Part shown: positions 1 to 9,331 of the stretch, one piece after another
How the letters are laid out: each line of letters opens with the position of its first letter
Numbering within the stretch: the first letter of the stretch is position 1
Assembly (NCBI GenBank): GCA_965194515.1
Contig: OZ239146.1
Location: 248,001 to 312,000 of the forward strand
DNA length: 64,000 bases
Direction: 5' to 3'
From: Acidimicrobilacustris europaeus
GTDB lineage: Bacteria > Actinomycetota > Acidimicrobiia > Acidimicrobiales > Acidimicrobilacustridaceae
The notes under the pieces: generated by a model
What the model saw: the letters and a program-made list of their open reading frames with translations, nothing else
Told to the model about the DNA's origin: nothing
Databases searched by the model: none
Made by a program: the position numbers and the translations under genes

Positions 1-1200
1 CACGGACGTGGTGCTGCCTACGGCGACTCACTCGCTCGGATTCTTGAACGATGCGGCTTCGACGTTGACCGCGAGAATTACCTCAACGATCGCGGAACGC
101 AGATGCAGTTGTTTGTTGCATCGCTGATCGCACGACGTGACGGAACGCCGCTGCCCGAAGGTGGTTACCAGGGCGAGTACATCGTTGAGTGGGCTGCCGA
201 AATGCCCGCCGATGCCGACGTGTTTGAGTGGGGCGAAGACCGAGCGGTCGCCGATCATCGGCTCACTCTCAGTCGGATGAATGTCGAATTCGATAATTGG
301 TTCAGTGAGAAGTCGATGGTTGCGTCTGGTGTCATCGATGTGACGCTGGCTGATCTTCGTGAACGTGGCGTTGTCTATGACGAAGGCGGAGCCGTCTGGC
401 TTCGCTCCACCGATTACGGCGATGACAAAGATCGCGTGCTCGTCAAGAGCGACGGCGAGTTCACCTACTTGCTCCCCGATATCGCGTATCACCGCGACAA
501 GTTCTCTCGTGGCTACGACCTTCTCATCGATGTGTGGGGAGCCGACCATCACGGTTATGTGCCGCGCATGAAAGCAGCGATGCAGTCGCTTGGACACGAT
601 CCCTCAGAACTCGAATGCGCCATCATTCAGTTGGTCAATCTGCTCAAAGGTGGCGAACCCGTTCGCTTCTCGAAGCGTGCTGGCGACATCGTCGAACTCT
701 CCGAGGTTCTCGACGAAGTTGGAGCCGATGCGGCCCGACTCACCTATCTGCTTCAGTCGATCGATTCGACGCAGACATTTGATTACGACGTCGTCAAGAG
801 CCGGGCGATGGATAACCCCGTGTATTACGTGCAAATGGCGTATGCCCGCATTCAGTCCATCTTTCGCGTCGCAGCCGAGCGAAGCGTCGCAATCTTGCCG
901 TTGGCTCAGGTCGATCTTTCACTTCTCACCCATGAGCGCGAACTCGATGTGCTTCGTGCGCTCTCTGAACTTCCCGACACGGTGTCAACAGCGGCAACTG
1001 ATCGCGCTCCGCATCGGATCGCTACGTGGGTGCGCGAACTCGCTGGTGCAGTGCACGGCTTCTACCACGACTGTTATGTGATGGGCGATGGCGTCTCTGC
1101 CGAACTCACCCAAGCCCGCTTGCATCTTGTTGAATCCGCATCGGTTGGTCTCGCAATCGGTCTCGACCTGTTGGGCGTCAGCGCGCCTGACCAGATGTGA
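1..1200 (+). CDS. argS: Arginyl-tRNA synthetase, 5' truncated by window edge
   Basis: Class I aminoacyl-tRNA synthetase that charges tRNA-Arg in the cytoplasm. The frame is open from base 1, and the first residues (HGRGAAYGDSLA) match the HIGH-like signature region of ArgS, so the gene begins upstream of the window. A KMSKR-like loop is visible as RFSKRAGD near base 665, and the C-terminal anticodon-binding (DALR) domain follows, ending in GLDLLGVSAPDQM. About 400 residues of a usual 550-590 are present. It is followed 7 nt later by lysA, the common actinobacterial order argS-lysA-hom-thrC. Identification is secure; only the start is missing. Confidence 0.95.
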   Translation, partial: HGRGAAYGDSLARILERCGFDVDRENYLNDRGTQMQLFVASLIARRDGTPLPEGGYQGEYIVEWAAEMPADADVFEWGEDRAVADHRLTLSRMNVEFDNWFSEKSMVASGVIDVTLADLRERGVVYDEGGAVWLRSTDYGDDKDRVLVKSDGEFTYLLPDIAYHRDKFSRGYDLLIDVWGADHHGYVPRMKAAMQSLGHDPSELECAIIQLVNLLKGGEPVRFSKRAGDIVELSEVLDEVGADAARLTYLLQSIDSTQTFDYDVVKSRAMDNPVYYVQMAYARIQSIFRVAAERSVAILPLAQVDLSLLTHERELDVLRALSELPDTVSTAATDRAPHRIATWVRELAGAVHGFYHDCYVMGDGVSAELTQARLHLVESASVGLAIGLDLLGVSAPDQM

Positions 1201-1207
1201 GCATTCG

Positions 1208-2479
1208 ATGAACGCGCTACCACTGTCATTGCTTCCCGATACCGCCACGATCGGCGACAAAGGCCAACTCATCATTGGTGGCTGCGACACCCTTGAACTC
1301 GCGGAGCAGTTCGGAACTCCGCTGTTTGTCTACGACGAAGCGCATCTGCGTGCGCGTTGTCGTGAAGCTGTTGCCGCTTTTGGTATCGGTGTGAATTTCG
1401 CAACGAAGGCATTCCTTTGTAAGGCAATGGCTCGGCTTGCTGCCGAAGAAGGCTGCAACCTCGATGTTTCAACCGGTGGCGAGTATCACGTCGCACGATC
1501 TGCGGGTGTGCCCGCCGATCGCCTTGTTCTTCACGGAAACAACAAAAGCATCGCCGAACTTCGAACCGCAATGTCCGAAGGTATCGGCCGCATCATCATC
1601 GATTCCTTCGACGAGATCGACCGCATCGAAGCGCTCGTCGCTGAGGGACTAGCAGTTCCGAAAGCGCTGATTCGTGTCACCCCGGGCGTCGAGGCACATA
1701 CGCATGAGTTCGTGCGCACCGGTCAGGACGATTCCAAATTTGGTTTCGGCCTCGCAAGCGGCCAGGCCGATGCGGCAGTTCTTCGCGCGAATGCTTCTCC
1801 TGCAATCGATCTTGTCGGACTCCATGCACACATCGGCTCACAGGTTTTCGATGCAGAGTTCTTTGAAATGGCGATCGAGGTCATGGCGCCGTTCGTGCAG
1901 AAACATGGTTTGCCAGAGTTCTCCGTTGGCGGGGGACTCGGCGTTGCATACGTGGCGGGCGAAGAATCGGATTCGATCACCGAATGGGGTGCAGTTGTAA
2001 AGGCTGCGTGCGCAACCGCAGGCATTGACGCACACGTCACGGCGGAGCCGGGCCGCGCACTCGTGGCTCAAGCAGCAGTCACCCTCTATTCGGTGGGGAC
2101 CATTAAAGACATTCCTGAAATTCGCACGTATGTCTCTGTCGATGGCGGTATGAGCGATAACCCTCGGCCGGTTCTTTATGGCAGCGGTTACGAGGCGTTC
2201 CTTCCGCGAGAAGTTGGCGCCAATCGCGATCGCGTCGTCACCGTGGTGGGGAAGCATTGTGAATCTGGCGACATCCTCGTGCGCGATGCAGTCGTTCCTT
2301 CAGACCTAGTTGTGGGAGACATCCTCGCGACGCCAGTGACTGGCGCTTACGGGCACTCCATGGGATCCAACTACAACAAGGTCACCCGACCTGCGGTTGT
2401 TTTCGTTGCCGACGGTAAAGCCCGCCTCGTTGTTCGTCGCGAAACTCTCGACGACCTCCTCCTCCTTGAAGTCGACTGA
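1208..2479 (+). CDS. lysA: Diaminopimelate decarboxylase
   Basis: PLP enzyme that decarboxylates meso-diaminopimelate to L-lysine, the last step of lysine synthesis. The 423-residue protein has the expected length. Visible motifs are the PLP-lysine region FATKAFLCKAM, HGNNKS, GLHAHIGSQ, the glycine loop SVGGGLGVAY, EPGRAL, and CESGDIL near the C-terminus, which provides the cysteine that reaches into the partner's active site. The ATG at 1208 is chosen because it lies just after the argS stop; the frame extends upstream only by overlapping argS. It heads an aspartate-family block with hom and thrC. Confidence 0.95.
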   Translation: MNALPLSLLPDTATIGDKGQLIIGGCDTLELAEQFGTPLFVYDEAHLRARCREAVAAFGIGVNFATKAFLCKAMARLAAEEGCNLDVSTGGEYHVARSAGVPADRLVLHGNNKSIAELRTAMSEGIGRIIIDSFDEIDRIEALVAEGLAVPKALIRVTPGVEAHTHEFVRTGQDDSKFGFGLASGQADAAVLRANASPAIDLVGLHAHIGSQVFDAEFFEMAIEVMAPFVQKHGLPEFSVGGGLGVAYVAGEESDSITEWGAVVKAACATAGIDAHVTAEPGRALVAQAAVTLYSVGTIKDIPEIRTYVSVDGGMSDNPRPVLYGSGYEAFLPREVGANRDRVVTVVGKHCESGDILVRDAVVPSDLVVGDILATPVTGAYGHSMGSNYNKVTRPAVVFVADGKARLVVRRETLDDLLLLEVD

Positions 2480-2487
2480 GACAACTG

Positions 2488-3219
2488 GTGTCGACGTCTG
2501 AATTCGTTCTCATCGGACTAGCAGTTCTCTTCTCCTCGTTGATACAGACAGTCACCGGGTTTGGGTTTTCGCTGCTTGCTGTACCGATCATGTCGATGGC
2601 GGTTCCGACCGAGTTGGCAGTTGTGATCGCGGCAACCTTGAGCACGTTTACGAGCGGCGGGCAGGCTTGGACTGAACGCCACCACGGAGATAGGCCCACC
2701 ATTAAGCGGCTTGTGCTCTCGGCATTTGTCGGGATGCCATTGGGTCTTGTCATCCTCACATTTGCGACGTCTCAGCAACTCAAGATCGGTCTCGCTGCGG
2801 TGATCATTGTGTTCCTGATTGTGAATCTTCGGGGTTTCAGGCTTGAGCACGCGAGCACGCCGGTCGATCTTGGCGCTGGATTCGTTGCCGGAGTTTTGAG
2901 TACGTCGTTGTCGACCAATGGGCCACCCCTTGTGATGGCGTTGCACGCCCGACACTTCACTCCGCAGGTTTTCCGAGGCACCATCTCCTCGGTGTTTGTC
3001 TCACTCAGTGTCGTGTCGTTGGCGCTGTTTGCCGCCACTGGCCACTTCACGACCGACGTCGCGTGGTCTCTCCTCGTGGCGGGCCCGGCCTTGGTGGTGG
3101 GTTTCTTTCTTGGTCACCGGATCCGCGGCCATATCGATCCGGCCCGATTCCGTGGGTTGGTCACGCTTTTGCTGGCCGTGACGGCGTTGGTGACCATCGT
3201 CAGCGTCATCGCTGCCTAG
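2488..3219 (+). CDS. TSUP-family (TauE/SafE-like) membrane transporter
   Basis: A 243-residue, strongly hydrophobic protein starting with GTG 8 nt after lysA. It shows about eight likely membrane segments in two halves, with the TSUP-like opening FVLIGLAVLFSSLIQTVTGFGFSL and the mid-protein region VAGVLSTSLSTNGPPLVMAL. The family exports or imports small sulfur-containing or organic anions. The substrate cannot be read from the sequence. Its place between lysA and hom suggests co-transcription with lysA, but not necessarily a role in amino-acid synthesis. Confidence 0.85.
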   Translation: MSTSEFVLIGLAVLFSSLIQTVTGFGFSLLAVPIMSMAVPTELAVVIAATLSTFTSGGQAWTERHHGDRPTIKRLVLSAFVGMPLGLVILTFATSQQLKIGLAAVIIVFLIVNLRGFRLEHASTPVDLGAGFVAGVLSTSLSTNGPPLVMALHARHFTPQVFRGTISSVFVSLSVVSLALFAATGHFTTDVAWSLLVAGPALVVGFFLGHRIRGHIDPARFRGLVTLLLAVTALVTIVSVIAA

Positions 3220-3267
3220 GTCGCTCCCTTTCGTGAAACTCCGTCGGGGCCCGTGGCGCAGCGCCGG

Positions 3268-3273
3268 TAGCCT
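3268..3273 (+). promoter_or_regulatory. -10 element TAGCCT for a leaderless hom transcript
   Basis: TAGCCT ends exactly 7 nt before the GTG at 3281, the spacing expected if transcription begins at the start codon. No purine-rich ribosome-binding site lies in the 7-nt gap. The identical TAGCCT-N7-start arrangement occurs before the cytochrome c gene at 53785. Confidence 0.6.
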
Positions 3274-3280
3274 CTCCGCC

Positions 3281-4603
3281 GTGGATGGATCTGTCGTTCG
3301 AGTCGGAGTCCTGGGTTGCGGGACGGTGGGGGCGTCGCTCGTCGCGCTCGTCGAGCGGCAGAACGCCACGATTCACGCTCGTACCGGGCTTTCAATTGAA
3401 ATCTCCAGGATCGCTGTCCGTGACCTTTCACGGAGTCGTCCGATCAATATCGAAAACGCTGTGTTCACTTCCGATGCAATGGCGGTGGCCACTGACCCTT
3501 CTATCGACGTCATCGTCGAGGTGATGGGCGGAATTTCGCCTGCGCGTGAACTTCTCCTCGCCGCGCTTGCTGCAGGCAAGCCCGTGATTACCGCCAACAA
3601 GGCACTTCTCGCTGCGCATGGGTCAGAGCTGTTCGCTGCGGCCGAAGCAGCTGGAGTGGATTTACTCTTTGAAGCCGCAGTCGCTGGCGGCATTCCGTTC
3701 ATTCGACCGCTGCGTGAATCGCTACTTGCCGAGCCCGTTCTTCGCGTCATGGGCATCATGAACGGAACGACGAACTACATCCTCACGCGCATGAGCGAGG
3801 CGGGCGCCGACTATTCCGAAGCTCTCGCCGAAGCGCAGTCTTTGGGTTACGCAGAAGCCGATCCCACCGCCGATGTTGAGGGCCACGATGCCGCCGCAAA
3901 GATCGCAATCGTCGCATCGATTGCTTTTGGTGCAGAAGTCACAGGTGCCGATGTCGAGTGCGAAGGGATTTCGAAAATCACCGCCGACGACATCGCTTTT
4001 GCAGCTCGTCATGGCTATTCGGTCAAACTCCTTGCGATCGCCGAGCGATTCTCGGCGCCAAACGGCGATGAACTTTCTGCGCGAGTCCACCCATGTCTGG
4101 TGCCGAACGCGCATCCCCTTGCGGCGGTGCGCGACAGTTTCAATGCGGTATTCGTTCAAGGCGAAGCCGTGGGCGATCTCATGTTCTACGGACGCGGCGC
4201 TGGCGGCGATCCCACGGCGTCTGCGGTTCTGGGCGACTTGGTTGACGCCGCGGTGAATCTGCAGAGTGGCGCTCACGCATCGCTCGGGGCCTTTGCGCCA
4301 ATGACAATTCGTCCAAGTAGCCAACTCGAAGCGGCGTGGTATCTCAGTCTTCGCGTTGATGACCGATCTGGTGTGCTCGCTGCGATCGCCGGAGTCTTTG
4401 GCGAACACGGTGTGTCGATTGACTCAATGGAACAACACTCATTGTCCGGACCAGATGATGCGGCAAACGAAGCTCGTATCGATCTGATCATTCATCCGGC
4501 GTTACAAAGCGATGTCCGCTCCACGCTCGATGCACTCGGTGTGCTCGATTCAGTTCGAAGCATTGGTTCCACGATTCGCGTTCTGGTCGAGGCCGACCGC
4601 TAA
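3281..4603 (+). CDS. hom: Homoserine dehydrogenase
   Basis: NAD(P)H-dependent reduction of aspartate semialdehyde to homoserine, the branch point to threonine and methionine. The 440-residue protein opens with a Rossmann motif (VGVLGCGTVGASL), contains the substrate region (VMGIMNGTTNYILTRM, then EADPTADVEGHDAAAK) and ends with an ACT regulatory domain (from about WYLSLRVDDRSGVLA), which suggests threonine feedback control. I prefer GTG 3281 over the upstream in-frame GTG at 3233, because 3281 directly precedes the Rossmann strand and sits 7 nt after a TAGCCT hexamer. Its stop overlaps the thrC start (TAATG). Confidence 0.95.
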   Translation: MDGSVVRVGVLGCGTVGASLVALVERQNATIHARTGLSIEISRIAVRDLSRSRPINIENAVFTSDAMAVATDPSIDVIVEVMGGISPARELLLAALAAGKPVITANKALLAAHGSELFAAAEAAGVDLLFEAAVAGGIPFIRPLRESLLAEPVLRVMGIMNGTTNYILTRMSEAGADYSEALAEAQSLGYAEADPTADVEGHDAAAKIAIVASIAFGAEVTGADVECEGISKITADDIAFAARHGYSVKLLAIAERFSAPNGDELSARVHPCLVPNAHPLAAVRDSFNAVFVQGEAVGDLMFYGRGAGGDPTASAVLGDLVDAAVNLQSGAHASLGAFAPMTIRPSSQLEAAWYLSLRVDDRSGVLAAIAGVFGEHGVSIDSMEQHSLSGPDDAANEARIDLIIHPALQSDVRSTLDALGVLDSVRSIGSTIRVLVEADR

Positions 4604-6012
4604 TGGCTCCGATCACCTACGTCAGCACCCGTGGGGCAGCCCCTGAACTTGGCTTTGCCGATGTGCTGCTTGCTGGACTGGCAATCGACGGTGGTTTGTA
4701 CGTTCCATCGCAATGGCCATCGCTCACCGTCGGCGCCTTCGAGCGCTTCGAGTCGATGTCCTATTCCGAAATCGCTACCGAAGTTATGTGGCCGTTCGTC
4801 GAAGGTTCCATTGATCGAGACGCGTTTGCCGCCATCGTCTCCGATGCCTACGCAACGTTTGCCGTCGATGAAGTTGTTCCGATTGTTGATTTGGGTGACA
4901 ACTTTTGGTTGGCAGAGTTGTTTCATGGTCCAACGCTTGCGTTCAAAGACATTGCGCTACAGCTCGTTGGTCGCCTGTTCGATCACGAACTCACGCGCCG
5001 AGGCGAGAAAGTCACAGTTGTCGGTGCAACTTCGGGAGACACCGGCGGCGCCGCAATTGAGGCGCTGCGTGATCGCCCGACTGCCGAAGTGTTCATCCTC
5101 CACCCCGCCGGTCGAGTTTCTGATGTGCAGCGTCGTCAGATGACCACCGTTCTTTCGCCGAACGTGCACAACATTGCTGTGCAGGGGACGTTCGACGATT
5201 GCCAGGACATGGTCAAGGCGTTGTTTGCCGATGATCAGTTCCGCGAATCGCGCAACCTTTCTGCGGTGAACTCAATCAACTGGGCCCGAGTTATGGCGCA
5301 GATGGTGTACTACGTCACCTGTGCTGTGCGCCTTGGTGGCGGTGCTGGTCGACCCGTCGCGTTTTCAGTTCCAACGGGCAACTTCGGAAATGTGTTTGCC
5401 GGCTACGGCGCGCAACGTATGGGTACGCCCATTTCGCAGTTCATCGTGGCGTCGAATCGCAATGACATTCTGACGCAGTTCCTCACAACCGGAACTATGA
5501 CAATCGGCGAGGTTCATCCCACACTGAGCCCGAGCATGGACATCCAAGTGTCCTCGAATCTTGAGCGACTGTTATTCGAAATTCATGGTCGCGACGGTGC
5601 CGCTATCGCCGAACTCATGGCTCGGTTCCGCGCCGAGGGCACGGTGTCGGTCAGCGGGGATCGTCTCGAACTGCTGGCCGATCATTGGTCGGCGGCTCGT
5701 GTTGACGATGCACAAACTGCGGCGACCATCGCCACCGAATTTGAGCGAAGCGGCATGTTGCTCGATCCACACACAGCGGTTGGCTTGGCCGCAGCCCGCC
5801 AGGCGCGGGCCGATGCATCGGTGCCAATGGTGGTGCTTTCCACTGCCCATCCGGCGAAGTTCCCCGATGCGGTTGAGGCCGCGTCAGGTGTTCGACCACC
5901 GTTACCCGAACACCTTGCCGACCTTTTCGATCGTCCCGAGCAATTCGAAGTCTGCGCCAACGATTTCGCCACGGTACGTGGACGAATCGAAGCAATCCTC
6001 GATCAGTCCTGA
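4603..6012 (+). CDS. thrC: Threonine synthase
   Basis: PLP enzyme converting O-phosphohomoserine to L-threonine. The 469-residue length and the N-terminal MAPITYVSTRG fit the long form of the family. The PLP lysine lies in GPTLAFKDIALQ, the phosphate-loop region in VVGATSGDTGGAA, and the motif AVNSINWARVMAQMVYY is typical of ThrC. The start overlaps the hom stop by one base, implying translational coupling. Its substrate needs a homoserine kinase, yet no GHMP-type thrB is adjacent; the next gene is the likely substitute. Confidence 0.95.
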   Translation: MAPITYVSTRGAAPELGFADVLLAGLAIDGGLYVPSQWPSLTVGAFERFESMSYSEIATEVMWPFVEGSIDRDAFAAIVSDAYATFAVDEVVPIVDLGDNFWLAELFHGPTLAFKDIALQLVGRLFDHELTRRGEKVTVVGATSGDTGGAAIEALRDRPTAEVFILHPAGRVSDVQRRQMTTVLSPNVHNIAVQGTFDDCQDMVKALFADDQFRESRNLSAVNSINWARVMAQMVYYVTCAVRLGGGAGRPVAFSVPTGNFGNVFAGYGAQRMGTPISQFIVASNRNDILTQFLTTGTMTIGEVHPTLSPSMDIQVSSNLERLLFEIHGRDGAAIAELMARFRAEGTVSVSGDRLELLADHWSAARVDDAQTAATIATEFERSGMLLDPHTAVGLAAARQARADASVPMVVLSTAHPAKFPDAVEAASGVRPPLPEHLADLFDRPEQFEVCANDFATVRGRIEAILDQS

Positions 6013-6058
6013 GGTCGATCTGCCACATGGCGAGATCTTCGGGCAGACTGTTGGTCCG

Positions 6059-7204
6059 ATGAAATACGTGGTTTGTGTCCCCGACGGTTGTGCCGACGAG
6101 CCGCTTGCTGAGCTCGGCGGTCGCACGCCCCTCCAAGCAGCCAATACCCCCGTTCTCGACCGCATTGCCGCGCGTTCGACACTCGGACGCGCTGCGGTCA
6201 TTCCGCCGGGACTTCCCCCTGGTTCCGACGTTGGCAACATGTCGATCTTTGGCTACGACCCGGCCGAGTATCACACCGGTCGCGCTCCTATCGAGGCAGC
6301 CGCACTTGGTTTGAAACTTCGTCCCGATCAGGTGGCCTATCGCTGCAATTTGTCAACGATTGGCGACGACGGAACCATGATCGACTTCGCGGGTGGACAT
6401 CCATCCACTGAGCGTGCAGCCGCCGCAATCGAAGCAATGCACAAAGCATTCGCCGATGACGGCATTGAGTTTCATCGCGGCGTTCAATATCGCCACATCA
6501 TGGTCGCCCCTGCCGACTGGGCCGAGGCCGAATGCGCGCCGCCGCACGACCTGACCGGTAAGCCGCTTGTGTGGCCGACCGGTGCAGCAGCATCGAAGCT
6601 TCAGCGCGTGATGGATGCGTCGCGCGACATTCTCGCTGATTTCGACATCGACGCGAACACGGTGTGGCTGTGGGGCCAAGGTTTTCAACCACAAATGCCA
6701 TCGTTCGAAAGCGCCTATGGAATCAAGGCCGGACTAGTAACCGCTGTTGACCTTGTTCGTGGTCTTGGTGTCCTTACCGATATCGAAGTTGTCGAACTTG
6801 AAACTGCCACTGGTTGGTACGACACCGATTATGAAGGCAAGCGCGATTGCGCCGTCGACGGACTCGATGATGGGCTCGACCTGTTCATCATCCACGTCGA
6901 AGCCACAGACGAAGCTGGACATGCTGGCAATGTCGAGGAAAAAGTTCGAGCACTCGAGAACTGGGATTCACGAATCCTCGCTGGCCTCGTCGAATCTCTC
7001 GATGCGAGCGGTCCGTGGCGAATGTTGCTGCTGCCGGATCACGCGACACCTCTTGCACTCCGTACCCATACGCCCGATGCGGTTCCCTACCTGCTGTTCG
7101 ACTCCACCGTCGATGGTCCTGGTGGCGAATACACCGAAGCGGGCGTTGCCGAGATGCCTGTCGTGCCAGGCCATGAACTCATAGGGCGATTGGTCGCTCG
7201 TTGA
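6059..7204 (+). CDS. ApgM-like phosphoglycerate mutase family protein, proposed homoserine kinase
   Basis: A 381-residue member of the alkaline-phosphatase superfamily, in the archaeal-type cofactor-independent phosphoglycerate mutase group. It starts MKYVVCVPDGCADEP (metal-binding Asp) and contains the GSDVGNMSIFGYDP segment with the catalytic-type region, and later DLFIIHVEATDEAGHAG and LLLPDHATP, which supply further metal ligands. A subgroup of this family, found beside hom and thrC in genomes without thrB, has been proposed to be homoserine kinase. Here it follows thrC by 46 nt, and no GHMP kinase is nearby. I therefore infer it makes O-phosphohomoserine for ThrC, with true phosphoglycerate mutase activity as the alternative. 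Confidence 0.8.
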   Translation: MKYVVCVPDGCADEPLAELGGRTPLQAANTPVLDRIAARSTLGRAAVIPPGLPPGSDVGNMSIFGYDPAEYHTGRAPIEAAALGLKLRPDQVAYRCNLSTIGDDGTMIDFAGGHPSTERAAAAIEAMHKAFADDGIEFHRGVQYRHIMVAPADWAEAECAPPHDLTGKPLVWPTGAAASKLQRVMDASRDILADFDIDANTVWLWGQGFQPQMPSFESAYGIKAGLVTAVDLVRGLGVLTDIEVVELETATGWYDTDYEGKRDCAVDGLDDGLDLFIIHVEATDEAGHAGNVEEKVRALENWDSRILAGLVESLDASGPWRMLLLPDHATPLALRTHTPDAVPYLLFDSTVDGPGGEYTEAGVAEMPVVPGHELIGRLVAR

Positions 7205-7402
7205 CCTTCTTGGTTGTCCTCACCGGACACCACTAACCTGACGACGTCGCTTGTGACCGCTTCGGCTGGTCCGGCGTCTCCCCGTCGTCCGACGGACCAT
7301 TGCTTCGATCGAGGCGATGTCTCTCCCGTACCGCAGTGCAACGCTTTCCCAAGTTCTCCCTATCTCACCCGGTCGATTGCGCCCGGGAGGAACGAGGTCC
7401 CC
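7205..7402 (+). promoter_or_regulatory. Long untranslated leader of rho
   Basis: 198 bases without a convincing gene. A TAACCT hexamer at 7234-7239 is a candidate -10 box, which would give a leader of about 155 nt. A stem can form between GGTCCG (7268-7273) and CGGACC (7293-7298). Long leaders of rho genes are often used for autoregulation; here that is inference. Confidence 0.35.
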
Positions 7403-8995
7403 ATGTCTGAGAAGGATCAACGCGCCACGCTTGAAGCGAAAGATCGCGACGAGCTCCTGACGATTGCGTCGACCCTCGGCGGCAAGCCCGGCTCGCGTGC
7501 GAAGAAGGCCGAAGTGATCGATCTGATCCTTGGGCTCATCGCCGACTCCGAGCCTGCGCCACCCAAGCCGCGCCGGGGCCGTCCCCCGAAGGCTGCAGTT
7601 GTCGAAGAAGCGCCTGTTGACGAAGAGGATGAAGAGATCGAAGAGGTCGTTGCGATCGACGACGAGACATCAAGCGATGATGATGCTGATCACGGCGATG
7701 TTGGCGACGAAACCTCGGGGACGAGCGCGAACAATGGTGCATCCCGACCCTCGGGTGAAACCGACACCGATGGTGATGATGGCGAGGGTGGCAGCCGTCG
7801 TCGTCGGCGTCGTGGCCGTGATCGCGGTGGCGAACGCTTTGAGGCTCGTACCGACGAGCCGTGGTCGGGCGATCCTGTCGAGGTTTCGGGTGTTCTTGAT
7901 CTTCGCGACGAAGGCTACGGATTCATTCGAGTAAGCGGCTATTTGCCCACTCGTGACGACGTGTACGTGTCGGTCAAACAAACCCGCCAGTTCTCGCTTC
8001 GTCGTGGCGACGTCATCGTCGGAACAAGTCGCCCTGCCGCTCGTAACGAAAAGAACCCGGCACTGCTTCGCATCGACTCTGTCAACGGGGGAGCGCCCGA
8101 TTCGGCTCGCGAGCGTCGTCGATTCGACGACCTCACGCCGTTGTTCCCCGACGAGCGCCTCACACTTTCATCGCGTGACGAGCCGTACAACATGACGACT
8201 CGAATCATTGATCTTCTTGCTCCGATCGGAAAGGGCCAGCGCGGTCTCATCGTTGCGCCGCCGAAAGCGGGCAAGACCACGATCATGAAGCAGATCGCAA
8301 AGTCGATCTCCGAAAATAATCCTGACGTTCACCTGATGGTGCTTCTTGTTGACGAGCGTCCCGAAGAGGTCACCGACATGCGTCGTTCGGTGAACGGAGA
8401 AGTTGTTGCGTCGACGTTCGACCGCCCCGCCGAAGAACACACTTCGGTCGCGGAACTCGTTCTTGAACGCGCAAAGCGTTTGGTCGAGGAAGGTCGAGAC
8501 GTCGTCATCATCCTCGACGGCATCACTCGTCTTGCCCGGGCGTACAACTTGGCCGCTCCTGCGACTGGTCGCGTGATGTCCGGCGGTATCGACACCGGAG
8601 CCCTCTACCCGCCGAAGAAGTTCTTCGGCGCTGCCCGGAATCTCGAAGAGGGTGGCTCGCTCACGATCATTGCCAGTGCGCTGGTCGAAACCGGATCAAA
8701 GATGGACGACGTCATTTTCGAAGAGTTCAAGGGCACTGGGAACATGGAACTGCGCCTCGACCGTCGTCTCGCCGAGCGTCGCTTGTACCCAGCCATCAAT
8801 GTCGACGCTTCCTCGACCCGCCACGAAGAGCTGCTGTATGACGCCAAGCAACTCAAGCAGGTGCACAAGCTTCGCCGAGTCCTCGCGGGCCTGGCCGAGG
8901 GTGGAAGTGCTGGTCCGGGGCTTGAAATGCTCATTGACCGATTGGGCACCTTCCGCACCAACGACGAGTTCTTGGCCGAGGTGGCCAAGGGCTAA
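7403..8995 (+). CDS. rho: Transcription termination factor Rho
   Basis: Hexameric RNA-dependent ATPase that terminates transcription. The 530-residue protein starts at the ATG preceded by GGGAGGAACGAGG. Order of parts: an N-terminal SAP-like Rho_N helix region (to about residue 45); a disordered acidic then Arg/Gly-rich insert (about 50-155, with EEDEEIEEVV and RRRRRGRDRGG) typical of actinobacterial Rho; the cold-shock-like RNA-binding domain (GVLDLRDEGYGFIR); and the ATPase core with Walker A APPKAGKTT, Walker B region DVVIILDG and the RLARAYN segment. The usual DSITRL reads DGITRL here. The basic insert probably adds RNA affinity. Confidence 0.97.
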   Translation: MSEKDQRATLEAKDRDELLTIASTLGGKPGSRAKKAEVIDLILGLIADSEPAPPKPRRGRPPKAAVVEEAPVDEEDEEIEEVVAIDDETSSDDDADHGDVGDETSGTSANNGASRPSGETDTDGDDGEGGSRRRRRRGRDRGGERFEARTDEPWSGDPVEVSGVLDLRDEGYGFIRVSGYLPTRDDVYVSVKQTRQFSLRRGDVIVGTSRPAARNEKNPALLRIDSVNGGAPDSARERRRFDDLTPLFPDERLTLSSRDEPYNMTTRIIDLLAPIGKGQRGLIVAPPKAGKTTIMKQIAKSISENNPDVHLMVLLVDERPEEVTDMRRSVNGEVVASTFDRPAEEHTSVAELVLERAKRLVEEGRDVVIILDGITRLARAYNLAAPATGRVMSGGIDTGALYPPKKFFGAARNLEEGGSLTIIASALVETGSKMDDVIFEEFKGTGNMELRLDRRLAERRLYPAINVDASSTRHEELLYDAKQLKQVHKLRRVLAGLAEGGSAGPGLEMLIDRLGTFRTNDEFLAEVAKG

Positions 8996-9087
8996 CCCCC
9001 TGTCCTGTACCGGTTCGGGGCCGAGATTGCAGTTCTCGTCCCGGACCGCCACACTTGTGAGTCCCGAAATCTCTCTGGAGCACCGCC

Positions 9088-9294
9088 ATGAAGGCCGACA
9101 TCCATCCCGACTACGTCGAATCGACCGTGAAGTGTTCCTGTGGGAACACGTTCACGACGCGATCCACGAAGGCCGAGCTCACCTCGGAACTCTGCAACGA
9201 GTGCCATCCCTTCTATACGGGCAAGCAGAAGCTGGTTGATACCGGCGGCCGCATCGAGAAGTTCGAGAAGCGGTACGGCAAGCGCCGCAAATAG
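9088..9294 (+). CDS. rpmE: 50S ribosomal protein L31
   Basis: A 68-residue large-subunit ribosomal protein. It carries four cysteines in two pairs (KCSCGN and LCNECHP), so it is the zinc-binding C+ form rather than the zinc-independent paralogue made in zinc starvation. The start ATG follows CTCTGGAG at a normal distance. The order rho-rpmE-prfA-prmC is a classic bacterial arrangement. Confidence 0.96.
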   Translation: MKADIHPDYVESTVKCSCGNTFTTRSTKAELTSELCNECHPFYTGKQKLVDTGGRIEKFEKRYGKRRK

Positions 9295-9331
9295 CGGCAC
9301 CACCGAGCCACTGCGCGGTCAGGAGCCGACC

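Noticed and set aside
3722..4408. Long open frame (228 codons) on the minus strand inside hom
   Set aside because: It lies wholly antisense to a well-conserved gene, has no start signal and no recognisable product. It is a codon-bias shadow typical of high-GC DNA.
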